A stretch of 47,582 nt of DNA from a virus (IMGVR_UViG_3300048591_001401:1-47582); one strand, 5' to 3'. Counted from the stretch's first letter, positions 14,193-22,080 are shown. Notes: generated from the letters alone by a model not told the origin. Made by a program: numbers and translations.

Positions 14193-14741
14193 TTATACAC
14201 CGCCCTGTCCACCTGAATCGGTGTCGAGCCTTGGTTTTTCGCCAAGATAAACCATTGATTTTGGTCCACGCATCAACGAAGCCAATTTCACGGTGCTTTT
14301 CAAGCCCTCCTTGTCGTCCTGTTCTTCAACAGTGAACTGGAGCGGTTCTTCAATGGTCCCGTGCAACTTCACGCTCGTGAACCCACGGCGGAACGAAAGT
14401 GCTCCCAGGTTCTCGTTGATGTTGTTTTCTTTCCACTCTTCGAATGCGATTTCATCGCCGGGATGTTCGAATTCGAGGTTGTTGATCCACCCCTTTGCAT
14501 CGGGGTCGCCTTCGCCCGTGTCATATCGTTTGATAGTTGACGGGGTAGCGTAAACTGCTATCGCGCTTTTGCCTGCTTTGAACGTGAGGTTTTGCCCGGC
14601 TGCGCTTTTCACGCCGTTTTCGTCCCGTGTCGGGAAATTCAAAACATCATCGGTTCTGAACAGGATGATGTTTGGGTCCTTTCCTTGCGGGCGGCCTGGG
14701 TTGGCGCCTGTTTTTGGTACACTTACTGCTGTATATGCCAT
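14193..14741 (-). CDS. Virion protein next to capsid (decoration or major tail candidate)
   Basis: The start at 14741 (MAYTAVSVPKTGANPGRPQG) is chosen over an upstream ATG at 14786 because of its A-rich leader and phage-like N-terminus. The 182-residue protein is beta-rich in character (LSFRRGFTSVKLHGTIEEPLQFTVEE) and ends in SGGQGGV, echoing the GGGGGV end of the capsid protein encoded just upstream. A gene between terminators right after the capsid is expected to be highly expressed, fitting a capsid decoration protein or the major tail protein. Sequence alone does not decide between them. Confidence 0.7.
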   Translation of the reverse strand: MAYTAVSVPKTGANPGRPQGKDPNIILFRTDDVLNFPTRDENGVKSAAGQNLTFKAGKSAIAVYATPSTIKRYDTGEGDPDAKGWINNLEFEHPGDEIAFEEWKENNINENLGALSFRRGFTSVKLHGTIEEPLQFTVEEQDDKEGLKSTVKLASLMRGPKSMVYLGEKPRLDTDSGGQGGV

Positions 14742-14771
14742 GATTTTAATTTTTTTTGTGAGTGAATAATT

Positions 14772-14795
14772 GGCCAATCCTGTCAAGGATTGGCC
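14772..14795 (-). terminator. Hairpin after major capsid gene
   Basis: A 9-bp perfect stem (GGCCAATCC / GGATTGGCC) with a 6-nt loop lies 14 bp after the capsid stop codon. No long T run follows, so it may be a weak terminator or an RNA-stabilising hairpin. Confidence 0.6.
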
Positions 14796-14808
14796 TTATA
14801 AATTTTTT

Positions 14809-16254
14809 CTACACACCGCCACCGCCGCCAGATCCGGCTTCGGGCAAATAGTAGAATACAGCTTCAGCAATGGCAAACCCAACGCCCATGCGGAACTCGC
14901 CCAGGCAATGGATGTCGTAGTCGTATTTGCGCAAAATCAGTTTTGTTGCGCCGGGCTCGTTTGTGTGCCTCAAACCGATGAAGTTGTCGGGGGGAGTTGT
15001 GAACAGCGCACCAGTGTCGGTCATGTTGTACATTGGCACTAAGCGGTTACGGCTGTAATCGATCACATCTCCACCATATTTCGGGTCGTCGGCTTTGTCG
15101 GAACCTGTGCCGAACAAAGCTTTGTATTTGCGTTTGTACATGCGGTACAAGGTTGGGTCGATGTGCACTGGCATATCTTTCCTCTTGTATTTTTTGTCGA
15201 TGGCATCAACGAAATCGTTGATTTTTTCAACTATATTTTCAGACGTGATGTCGCCCAAATCGATGAAGTTCATTTTTGAACCTGCGCCCAAATCTTTTTG
15301 CTTTTTCAGGATGGTCATGAACCCGTCGATAGATTTGCGTGGATCTTGCCCTGCATCTCCTTCGGTAACCGTGCTCCAATCCAATTCTTCGAATTCCCCG
15401 TTGGCGATAATATCGTCCAAATCTTCCCATGCTTTTGGCACAATCAGTTTGTCGATGATATACACCGTTACCGGGTGCTGATCCAAATCTTTTGATTCGT
15501 CGTACATCGAGAAAATCCAATCTTCAACATCGGCAGGCGTAATCAACACGTTGATTTTGAAACGGCGCAACGGGATTTCGAGCGGTGTGAAAGTTGTGTC
15601 GCCAAGCGGCGTGAATTTCGGCACAAATTGCTGCACCACCGAAGTGATGAGCGAACGGGTGGCTTTCCATGATTTGATCGCGCGTTTCCAGGTCAAGTGC
15701 TGGGCGGTTTCGAACCCTTGGAAAATCTGGCCGATCATGTCCAACTTCACATAGTTAATCAAGTCGCCAAACTCGCTGATTACAGAATCAACATCGATGG
15801 TTTCTCCGGCGGCCAGCACACGTGCATCGCCTGCCAAATAGGATGCGGCCATTTTGTTGTGCGCCAGGTTGCGGTTGATGTTGAATTTCAATTTCCTTTT
15901 TCCGCCTTCCGATACGAATTCGGCGGCTGGTTCAACTTCCGGTGTGTCGGATAGTTTTTTCACTTTCCCTTTCAGGTCGTTGTTTTCGGCGGCCAACGTT
16001 TCTAACGTTTTCTTTTGGCCATCAACAACGCTTTCAAGGTTTTTGAATTTCTCTTCGAGGCGGGCGCGCAAAGGATCTTCCCCTGTGGCTTCATGCTTTG
16101 CAAGGTCGGCCTCGAACTTTTCGACAAACTGCTCGCCGTATTCTTCGGTAAGCTGTTTTTTCTGGTCTTCAGAAAGATATGATTTGCCTTCCTTAACGGA
16201 AAACTTATCAATTTTCAGAAAACTCAAAACAAAGTTCTTTGCAACTTCAAACAT
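14809..16254 (-). CDS. Major capsid protein candidate with N-terminal scaffold-like region
   Basis: A 481-residue protein directly downstream of the prohead protease, in the place of the HK97-fold major capsid protein. Residues 1-110 are charged and include a coiled coil (EEKFKNLESVVDGQKKTLETLAAENNDL in outline, 67-94), like the delta domain that acts as internal scaffold and is removed by the protease. The remainder is mixed alpha and beta, with residues such as YDYDIHCLGEFRMGVGFAIA near the C-terminus and a flexible SGGGGGV end. Identification rests on order, size and architecture. Confidence 0.8.
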   Translation of the reverse strand: MFEVAKNFVLSFLKIDKFSVKEGKSYLSEDQKKQLTEEYGEQFVEKFEADLAKHEATGEDPLRARLEEKFKNLESVVDGQKKTLETLAAENNDLKGKVKKLSDTPEVEPAAEFVSEGGKRKLKFNINRNLAHNKMAASYLAGDARVLAAGETIDVDSVISEFGDLINYVKLDMIGQIFQGFETAQHLTWKRAIKSWKATRSLITSVVQQFVPKFTPLGDTTFTPLEIPLRRFKINVLITPADVEDWIFSMYDESKDLDQHPVTVYIIDKLIVPKAWEDLDDIIANGEFEELDWSTVTEGDAGQDPRKSIDGFMTILKKQKDLGAGSKMNFIDLGDITSENIVEKINDFVDAIDKKYKRKDMPVHIDPTLYRMYKRKYKALFGTGSDKADDPKYGGDVIDYSRNRLVPMYNMTDTGALFTTPPDNFIGLRHTNEPGATKLILRKYDYDIHCLGEFRMGVGFAIAEAVFYYLPEAGSGGGGGV

Positions 16255-16266
16255 TGTAATTAATTA

Positions 16267-17229
16267 TTAAGATGAAACATATTTGTCCACAAAGGCTGAT
16301 TTTGCAAGGGCGCGGCTCAGTTGTATCGCTACATCCAAACTTCCTACCTCGTCAATCAAACCCACCTCTTTGGCGTTAAGTGAATTATTTTTGTCGTTCC
16401 GGGCGAAAAACATCCGCCCGTTCAAAATCCCTGGGATTTCGAGTTTCAATTTTGCGCCCCTGTTTTGTTTCACTGCATTTTGGAATGCAATGGCCAGCGG
16501 CGACAGCTCCTCCTGTTGGATTTCTTCATATTTCCCTTCCAAAGCAAGTTGGAACGGTTTGTTTTTGTAGTCCGATTCTGGGGCGTAAATGGTGTGGCGC
16601 ACGTAACCCTCTTTTTCGTAATAGGGTATCACGTCCCAAAAACCCATCATCACCCCGATGCTGCCAAACTCGGCGCTCACGTCGTTGTTTGCCACAATGC
16701 GGGTACATGCCGATGCTGCCCAGTAGGCGGCACTGGCGGCAAGGTCGCAACTGGCAATTACAGGTTTGCCGTGTTGGGTGCGTATTTTCATGATGGATTG
16801 GACGATTGGCGCAACAGCGTCAACAGCTCCACCGCCCGAATCAATATCGAGCACCACCGCCGAAATATTTGGGTGCGAACCGGCTTCGAGTGCAATGCCG
16901 GCAATTTCTTCGGTGCCATAAGTGCATTCGGTGCCATATTTCAACATGGTACCTTTCAGCGGGATGATGGCTGTTGAACCGCGCGGGGCTTTGTCGAAAG
17001 AATTTGCGGCAAAAATTTCGCCCGATTTGGAAATGGCGCAAAAGGGAAATGGTTCCCTGGTTTTGTTCAAATCGGTAGTTTGGTCACTTCCCGACCAATC
17101 GCGGTTCATCAACTGCTGAACCGTTGCGCCCTGCGCCATGGCGAAATCAGGTTTCATCGCCCAGATCCCACGGTAAATTTGCGAGGTAAGCAAAAATTGC
17201 CACTGTTTTTGTAATACAGTATCTTTCAT
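16267..17229 (-). CDS. S49-family prohead protease
   Basis: This 320-residue serine protease belongs to the SppA/S49 group used by many phages to trim capsid scaffold. Seen here: VVLDIDSGGGAVDA (residues 125-138), the nucleophile Ser166 in CDLAASAAYWAAS, the following EFGSIGVMMGFWDV segment (187-200), and a candidate general-base Lys at 222 or 224 in SDYKNKPF. The family uses a Ser-Lys dyad. It sits just before the capsid gene with a 12-bp gap, as expected for a protease whose substrate is the capsid N-terminus. No signal peptide, so it acts inside the prohead in the cytoplasm. Confidence 0.9.
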   Translation of the reverse strand: MKDTVLQKQWQFLLTSQIYRGIWAMKPDFAMAQGATVQQLMNRDWSGSDQTTDLNKTREPFPFCAISKSGEIFAANSFDKAPRGSTAIIPLKGTMLKYGTECTYGTEEIAGIALEAGSHPNISAVVLDIDSGGGAVDAVAPIVQSIMKIRTQHGKPVIASCDLAASAAYWAASACTRIVANNDVSAEFGSIGVMMGFWDVIPYYEKEGYVRHTIYAPESDYKNKPFQLALEGKYEEIQQEELSPLAIAFQNAVKQNRGAKLKLEIPGILNGRMFFARNDKNNSLNAKEVGLIDEVGSLDVAIQLSRALAKSAFVDKYVSS

Positions 17230-17268
17230 ACTTTCAATATTACCACAGTAACAGGAGCGAACAAAGGA

Positions 17269-17703
17269 CTATAGTATCAAGCGGTTTGGCTCTGTGTTTT
17301 CGAGCGTTGCGATTAAAGTGCGTTTTGTTGAAGTATTTGAAATAGTTTCAATATACACGGTTGGTGCGGTACCTGCGCCACCGATAATTTTTTTCAATCC
17401 GCTGCGATAATTGATAAGCAAAAGTGCTTTCCGTCCGGAAAAGCTGAAAGTGTCGGAAGGGCTGCTTTCATCGTGGCCTGGAATTGTAGCATTCAGTTTT
17501 GTTGAATAGGCTGTGCCTGCATTTGTTTTTTTTGTGGTTTCTTGAATTTCTATGCTGCCGATGGATGTGTTGATTGTTTTCCATTGGCTTGAAATATTGA
17601 CTTCGCAATAAGAATCGCCTATTTTTTGGAACGAAACGACATCGGAAAGAAAAACATATGATAGTTGGATGGGGCGGTCTGTTGATTTCAATTTTGTTTC
17701 CAT
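17269..17703 (-). CDS. Hypothetical virion protein, head operon
   Basis: A 144-residue protein, Ser and Thr rich and probably beta-structured (SIGSIEIQETTKKTNAGTAY, then TFSFSGRKALLLINYRSGLK). It lies between the first gene of the head operon and the protease. No domain is recognised. It could be a minor head or head-tail protein. Confidence 0.7.
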   Translation of the reverse strand: METKLKSTDRPIQLSYVFLSDVVSFQKIGDSYCEVNISSQWKTINTSIGSIEIQETTKKTNAGTAYSTKLNATIPGHDESSPSDTFSFSGRKALLLINYRSGLKKIIGGAGTAPTVYIETISNTSTKRTLIATLENTEPNRLIL

Positions 17704-17759
17704 TCTCTGTAATTGTTATGGGCAGAATGCCCGGTTTTTTACAATTTTTCTGTAATTTT

Positions 17760-18302
17760 TCAATAAGTTTCTGATTTTTCGAGGGTTAGCAATCTTTTGA
17801 ACTGCAATTCCTCTTTTTTCCGCTTATTTCGGTAGTCAATTTTCTTGATCATGTCGAAATTGATTGAGTTGTTGCGAACGTTCAGACCGCGCAAAATGCT
17901 GTTCACAATTATCCGCTGCTCCATCTTCTCGTCTTCGTACCCAATCCTGAACCGTTCTTTCACCCAGCACCTGAATTCATACTCAATGGCATCGGAAATT
18001 TTTGTTTGCGCCCATCCCGGGATGAAAACAAAACGGTTTTGCAACCAGTACCCTATTTCAGTTCTCGGCGTTGGCAAAATAAATGTAACCGGGTGGTCCA
18101 TCATAGGACGGTTGCTCTGAAAATCTCCTGCCATGATGTGCGAGAATATCAGGCGGCCAATATCCTGCCGCCTGGATAGGATGATGTGCCTCGATTTTTC
18201 GGGCGTCGAAAATATGAACCGGAGGAAGGCTTCGTGAACTGGGTGCATGTCTATCGTGATGCGGGGTTTTGTTTCGAGGTCGATTTTTGGCGTCGCTTTC
18301 AT
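17760..18302 (-). CDS. First gene of head operon, hypothetical
   Basis: The start at 18302 (MKATPKIDLETKPRITIDMH) gives 180 residues; an ATG 27 bp upstream is possible but has a less typical leader. The protein is basic, with a helical N-terminal half (HEAFLRFIFSTPEKSRHIILSRRQDIGRLIFSHIM in outline) and a charged C-terminus (YRNKRKKEELQFKRLL). It might be DNA- or RNA-binding. It heads the long minus-strand operon, just downstream of the repeat array at 18461-18730, so an early assembly or regulatory role is possible. Confidence 0.7.
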   Translation of the reverse strand: MKATPKIDLETKPRITIDMHPVHEAFLRFIFSTPEKSRHIILSRRQDIGRLIFSHIMAGDFQSNRPMMDHPVTFILPTPRTEIGYWLQNRFVFIPGWAQTKISDAIEYEFRCWVKERFRIGYEDEKMEQRIIVNSILRGLNVRNNSINFDMIKKIDYRNKRKKEELQFKRLLTLEKSETY

Positions 18303-18460
18303 ATAGGCTATTTTGATAGCCCAGCACAACAGTGGCGAAGATAGTTTTTTTCAGCAATATTTATGTTTTTTGGTTGTTGTTTTTTGTGTTGAAAATATTA
18401 TTGTTAAGTAAGCACCAAAAAAACCATACCCCTGTTTTTTGAGCAAAAAACGGCAAAAAG

Positions 18461-18730
18461 TTGTAATTTGTTGTTTTTGCCCCTTGTAACATCAATAAAA
18501 TCAATGAATTACAAATTACAAACCAATTTTTGCCAAGTTTGTAATTTACTGATTATCAGCCATTACAAAACAGCATTAAGTTTGTAATTTCTGTAATTTG
18601 GAGTAATAGCAGACTATGTAGTATTTTTCTTTTCCCCGAAATTACAAATTCAATTTAAGTTTGTAATTTTTTTGTAATCTCTTAACTCCCTGATTTCTCG
18701 AATAATAAACATTAAATTACAAATTACAAA
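18461..18730. repeat. Iteron-like array of TTGTAATTT motifs
   Basis: About a dozen copies of TTGTAATTT or its complement AAATTACAA lie in 270 gene-free bases. Plus-oriented copies: 18461-18469, 18539-18547, 18582-18590, 18592-18599 (TGTAATTT), 18661-18669 and 18671-18678; complement copies: 18507-18514, 18513-18521, 18562-18568 (ATTACAA), 18639-18647, 18714-18722 and 18721-18729. Three plus copies share a longer AAGTTTGTAATTT context, and two complement pairs overlap by one or two bases. Such density and two orientations point to a protein-binding region: a replication origin, an operator field or a late-promoter control region. Confidence 0.85.
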
Positions 18731-18848
18731 CAAATTTTATAAATTGGGGTTAAAGGGGGAGGGGCAAAGGGTCGAAAACGAACTAAGTTTTTAGTTATAT
18801 TCTTTTTTTGCGGTTTTTGGCACTGGTTTGAGGCTAGGGTGCGGGCAT

Positions 18849-18873
18849 AAAAAAACCCGCTACGATGTGCGGG
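18849..18873 (-). terminator. Intrinsic terminator closing the early region
   Basis: CCCGC (18856-18860) pairs with GCGGG (18869-18873) around an 8-nt loop, and seven T follow on the minus strand. It lies 32 bp after the stop of the RHH gene at 18905 and separates early genes from the repeat array. Confidence 0.8.
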
Positions 18874-18904
18874 CAGCATGGTGGATTGAAATGTTATTCG
18901 CCAC

Positions 18905-19087
18905 TCAAAATGGCAGCTTCTCCCTGGTTCTTTTTTCCTTGATTTCCTTCCAGTCCCTGCCGATTTTCTCCTTGATTGCCTGCCTGATGAACTGCGAAAC
19001 ATTCACGTCGTACTGCTTCAATTTCGCCAAACTTTCTGCTTGTGTTTGCGAAATCATAATTACCTGTCTTTCTGTGAATTGTTTCAT
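18905..19087 (-). CDS. RHH-like DNA-binding protein ending in KLPF
   Basis: A 60-residue protein whose middle (QTQAESLAKLKQYDVNVSQF then IRQAIKEKIGRDW) fits the helix-turn-helix part of a ribbon-helix-helix protein, with VSQFIRQAI resembling the second helix start. It is the last gene before the terminator and the TTGTAATTT array, so the array could be its binding site. Its last residues REKLPF resemble the C-terminal LPF of the SSB-like and primase proteins nearby. Function otherwise unknown. Confidence 0.65.
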   Translation of the reverse strand: MKQFTERQVIMISQTQAESLAKLKQYDVNVSQFIRQAIKEKIGRDWKEIKEKRTREKLPF

Positions 19088-19120
19088 TTTATTGCAAAAA
19101 AATGTGTATATATAACTACG

Positions 19121-19405
19121 TTACCGCCAATTGCAAGAAATGTAATAGCGTGTAACAGTGTATTTGCCATATTCAAATCCGTATGAATCTACGGCCTTTC
19201 CAATTAGTTTTCCGTATCTGATTTTAAATTCAGATGTATACGGAAAACTACCAACTGCGGCAACTACCGCATCAAGTGGTCCAACTATTTTATAAAATTC
19301 GTCTTGTGAAACTTCCCGAAACCCATCTAAAGCAACAGGCGGTAACACAGGCTCAACCGCAATAGCGGGTTCTGTTTGTAAGTCAAATAAAGTGCCTTGT
19401 TTCAT
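19121..19405 (-). CDS. Hypothetical 94-residue protein
   Basis: The start at 19405 (MKQGTLFDLQTEPAIAVEPV) is chosen; the longer frame to 19438 has a less likely leader. The N-terminus contains QGTLFDL, similar to short Q-x-x-L-F or QLSLF-type clamp-binding peptides in DNA replication proteins, then a Pro-rich linker, then a folded part (DEFYKIVGPLDAVVAAVGSF) and an aromatic C-terminus (YTVTRYYISCNWR). Binding to the replication clamp is a speculative reading of that peptide. No family is recognised. Confidence 0.6.
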   Translation of the reverse strand: MKQGTLFDLQTEPAIAVEPVLPPVALDGFREVSQDEFYKIVGPLDAVVAAVGSFPYTSEFKIRYGKLIGKAVDSYGFEYGKYTVTRYYISCNWR

Positions 19406-19460
19406 AATTCGTTGTATTTTGATTGTTAAGTGTTTCAAATTCCGCTACATGCGGTTAGCC

Positions 19461-19571
19461 TCAAACGTTAGAAAAACATAGCCGCGCAAGAAAGAAAACA
19501 GCAATTAATGAACTGAAAAGCGCGGCAACGTTTTCTAACACTGTACATAAAACAAAACTGGTATCGTTCAT
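19461..19571 (-). CDS. Possible 36-residue membrane microprotein
   Basis: A short frame starting MNDTSFVLCTVLENVAALFS continues SLIAVFFLARLCFSNV, which is mostly one hydrophobic segment. The same DNA forms a long imperfect inverted repeat (GTTAGAAAA 19467-19475 with TTTTCTAAC 19531-19539, and GCCGCGC 19481-19487 with GCGCGGC 19520-19526). Either the structure or the microprotein, or both, may be what is conserved. Confidence 0.4.
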   Translation of the reverse strand: MNDTSFVLCTVLENVAALFSSLIAVFFLARLCFSNV

Positions 19572-19633
19572 TGTTGTAAGTTTCTGCAAGTCATTTTAAA
19601 TTTTTTGCTTGGCCAATACCTGGCCTTTGGATT

Positions 19634-20602
19634 TTACTCGCATAACCCATAAAAACTCATACAACTCGTGCCATATTCTTCCTCAAATAAATCTCCGGTT
19701 GCATTTTTGTTTTCAATATACTTTGTAACGTCTGTTATTGTTGGGTACTTTTTATTTGTCATAAATCGCTTTGGAATTTTATCAGGCGGGAATAATGTAG
19801 AGCCTGTTTCTTTTTCAAATTCAGCAATCTCTTTTATTCGCTCTGGAAAGAAAGTATTTATACTGCGAATATCAACCTGATTGCTCATAATACAGGGAAA
19901 ACAACCTACCCTTTTCATTCCAAAACTATAAAGCGGGTTTGGTTTAAATCCGTTAGCTAATGAATAGTCTATAACTTCCTGTCCAGTCCAATCAAATACA
20001 GGGCGCAAAATATCATCAGCGTATTTCTTGCAAAATGCAAATACTTCTTTCTTCCGGTAAGTATGGAATTTTTCGTCTTTAAATCCTTTCGATAACCGTT
20101 CTTTTGCCTTTGCAAGTTTTTTGGTCTGTACTAATGTTAAAAATGGTCTTTTCCCCAATTCCTCAATTACAATTTCATTTGAAGTGTATGGCTGAAAGTA
20201 AAATTTAAAATAGGTGCATTGTTTGCTCATTTTTGAACGTGAAAAACTTTCGTCACCTCTTATTCCTTGAATTACTAAAATATCTTCATGTACTTCATCC
20301 AAAATATAATCAATCATTGGAATAGTTTTAAGCTGCTCTGTGCAAAATCTGGCTTTCGTGGAAGGGAACCGGCCTTTCTTTTTAACCATATCCAAAAAGC
20401 CGTCATACTTTTTACTGGTTAGCGTTATAATATCTAAATTCATTCTTTCATTAGTATCCTGAATGTATTTGTATGTTAACTCGCTTTCCCATTTGGTATC
20501 ACAAAAAACAGTCAAGAACTCTTTTGATAAATTACTCTTAACCCAAAGTAATGAAGCCATTGAATCTTTTCCACCGGAAAACTGTACTATTAATTTTGTC
20601 AT
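19634..20602 (-). CDS. PAPS-reductase-family (PP-loop) protein
   Basis: A 322-residue protein of the phosphoadenosine phosphosulfate reductase / PP-loop ATPase family. Seen here: the PP-loop SGGKDSMASL (residues 9-18), FCDTKWESELTY (33-44), the RFCTEQLK segment near residue 86, RPVFDWTGQEVIDY near 200, and two Cys groups, GCFPC around 234-238 and the C-terminal SCMSFYGLCE. The family activates substrates by adenylation and includes CysH, DndC (sulfur in the DNA backbone) and tRNA-modifying enzymes. Phages often carry members of unknown substrate. No dnd partner genes are seen, so DNA sulfur modification is not supported. The four Cys suggest metal or iron-sulfur binding. Confidence 0.85.
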   Translation of the reverse strand: MTKLIVQFSGGKDSMASLLWVKSNLSKEFLTVFCDTKWESELTYKYIQDTNERMNLDIITLTSKKYDGFLDMVKKKGRFPSTKARFCTEQLKTIPMIDYILDEVHEDILVIQGIRGDESFSRSKMSKQCTYFKFYFQPYTSNEIVIEELGKRPFLTLVQTKKLAKAKERLSKGFKDEKFHTYRKKEVFAFCKKYADDILRPVFDWTGQEVIDYSLANGFKPNPLYSFGMKRVGCFPCIMSNQVDIRSINTFFPERIKEIAEFEKETGSTLFPPDKIPKRFMTNKKYPTITDVTKYIENKNATGDLFEEEYGTSCMSFYGLCE

Positions 20603-20634
20603 TTAAAATCCCTCCCTAAAAAATTTAAAATAAG

Positions 20635-20706
20635 TTACTGTTGTGTTTCAATGTAAGTGGCTGCGTTAATGCCGTTTCGTTTCATGTACCTAACGTTAGC
20701 AATCAT
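20635..20706 (-). CDS. Possible 23-residue coupled microprotein
   Basis: An ATG overlapping the stop codon of the preceding gene (ATGA at 20703-20706) opens a frame MIANVRYMKRNGINAATYIE ending TQQ. It fills most of the gap before the PAPS-family gene. Too short to judge by composition; the exact overlap is the only argument for translation. Confidence 0.35.
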   Translation of the reverse strand: MIANVRYMKRNGINAATYIETQQ

Positions 20707-21080
20707 TTTGCCCAAGCGAAACCGCAGTCGTAACATCTGTATTGATGCTTTATCAAATTTTCGTGCGTATTGCCGCTTTCGCAATTTGGGCAAAACGGCA
20801 CTTCGCTAATCGGTGGTATATAGTGTTTGGGTTTATCGGCAACCTCCTTTTCGTAAAGGGCATTAAGCATAAAACCCGCTTCGTTATTGCTAACAACGTG
20901 TTTATGTAAGCCGTTGTTTTTCGTGCAAACGGTCTGCCTACGCTCGATTTCTGCGTTAATGATAGTTTCAAACTCTTTTGTAAGTTTCTTACTTACTTTT
21001 TTCAAATCTGCATCGTCGGAAATTAACCAATGTGTGCAAGTTTCGAAAATTGCTGTTTTTACAAGTTCTTTTAAGTCCAT
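20703..21080 (-). CDS. Hypothetical protein with C-terminal zinc ribbon
   Basis: This 125-residue protein has a helical N-terminal 90 residues and a C-terminal zinc-ribbon pattern: FCPNC at residues 96-100 and CYDCGFAW at 116-123, i.e. two CxxC pairs 16 residues apart. Early phage proteins with such ribbons bind nucleic acid or the transcription machinery. The N-terminal part has no recognisable fold. It lies in the early operon between two unknowns. Confidence 0.65.
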   Translation of the reverse strand: MDLKELVKTAIFETCTHWLISDDADLKKVSKKLTKEFETIINAEIERRQTVCTKNNGLHKHVVSNNEAGFMLNALYEKEVADKPKHYIPPISEVPFCPNCESGNTHENLIKHQYRCYDCGFAWAK

Positions 21081-21160
21081 CGCTCAGTATTTAATTGTTT
21101 TTTACTCGTTTCAAATTCTCTGCAAACTTGGAGGAACGGCCTCCACAAACACGCGGCCCG

Positions 21161-21460
21161 TTATAACTCATTAAAGGCTGTCGCAAGTTTGCGATTCTCG
21201 TCCTCTAATTTTTTTCGTAATTTCTTACCGTGTTCCGATGCTTCATCGGCAGAGGCATATTTAAAATCATCACCATCTTTTTCTCCTGGAATGACGAACT
21301 TACCAATTGCTGGACGATAATATTCCTCTCCTGTTTCAAAGTTTATCATTAACCTTGCTGATTCTTTTCCACTTGAAAGAACTAATAAATTGCGGTCAAA
21401 TTCTGTTTTACATTTTGCGTACTTTTTAGCAGTCGCTTTGTTTTGACAAATTACATACAT
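21161..21460 (-). CDS. Hypothetical early protein, 99 residues
   Basis: A soluble protein with beta-type pieces at the N-terminus (YVICQNKATAKKYAKCKTEF, LLVLSSGKESARLMINFETG) and a charged C-terminal helix (DEASEHGKKLRKKLEDENRK). No family recognised. The gap downstream contains a GGAGG / CCTCC hairpin (21131-21145). Confidence 0.6.
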   Translation of the reverse strand: MYVICQNKATAKKYAKCKTEFDRNLLVLSSGKESARLMINFETGEEYYRPAIGKFVIPGEKDGDDFKYASADEASEHGKKLRKKLEDENRKLATAFNEL

Positions 21461-21495
21461 AGTTTTAAATTTAATTGTTAATAATATATTTGTTT

Positions 21496-21665
21496 AAGAA
21501 TTAACGAGTTATAACAGCAGCTATATTCCACTCCGCTCCGCTCCGCAGCACATAGCTGCCTACCGTTACCCGATCATTCCGCGTGAGGGATAGCAGTGGA
21601 AAGCCCACAATGCAATGAGGACTTGCAACGGATAGCCCGACCCAAAGGGGCACGCCCAAATGTTT
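21496..21665. ncRNA. Structured intergenic element, possible RNA or dispersed repeat
   Basis: This gene-free stretch contains an 8-bp stem (GCAGCTAT 21517-21524 with ATAGCTGC 21552-21559) whose loop carries TCCGC repeated three times, followed by two similar small hairpins built on GTGGAAAGCCCAC and CGGATAGCCCG (about 21596-21638). I recall near-identical GGAAAGCCC...GGATAGCCCGACCC segments between genes of many Bacteroidetes genomes, perhaps the flavo-1 RNA motif. An Rfam search on both strands would settle it. Confidence 0.5.
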
Positions 21666-21677
21666 TCATTAATGATA

Positions 21678-22049
21678 TCAAAAAGGCAAATCCCCATCCA
21701 GTTCTTCTGCACTCACTTCACCAAGCTCCACATTGTTTGGTGCCGGTTCCTGGAAGCCCCAGAGTACCATGTTGCCCAAAATTGGCATGGCATGTTTTTG
21801 TTCATCACTCATTTTTTCCATTGCTTCCTTTGGCAGGCTTTGCTTAACAAGATGCGTATCCTTGCGGTCGCCAATTTTTTCTTTTAGCTCGAAGCCAATC
21901 AGGTCGAGATACACACCTTTTTCGCCTTTCACAAGGTTGTTGGCTGCTATCGGGATTACTACACATTCTATGTCGCCAGATTTTCCCTTCATTGTGCGCA
22001 CTGCGCTTTGTAATTGTCGCAAATTGATTTTTGCTGAAATGTTTCCCAT
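21678..22049 (-). CDS. Single-stranded DNA-binding-like protein
   Basis: This 123-residue protein has a beta-rich body (DIECVVIPIAANNLVKGEKG, VYLDLIGFELKEKI) and an acidic, flexible C-terminus ending ELDGDLPF. An acidic tail closing in (D)LPF is the protein-docking tip of bacterial SSB proteins, which recruits replication and repair factors. Size and place, directly downstream of the primase/helicase, fit a phage SSB. The N-terminal fold is not clearly a standard OB fold by eye, so the assignment is moderate. Confidence 0.6.
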   Translation of the reverse strand: MGNISAKINLRQLQSAVRTMKGKSGDIECVVIPIAANNLVKGEKGVYLDLIGFELKEKIGDRKDTHLVKQSLPKEAMEKMSDEQKHAMPILGNMVLWGFQEPAPNNVELGEVSAEELDGDLPF

Positions 22050-22080
22050 TTGTTTTAATTTTTAAGTGAATTTATTTTTT

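Noticed and set aside
19634-20602. Dnd-type DNA phosphorothioation system
   Set aside because: Only the PP-loop protein is present; no cysteine desulfurase, DndD or DndE-like genes were seen nearby.
19439-21677. Integron-like attC cassettes between small early genes
   Set aside because: GTTATAAC and GTTAG motifs recur in the gaps, but the RYYYAAC...GTTRRRY order is not met and no integron integrase is present.
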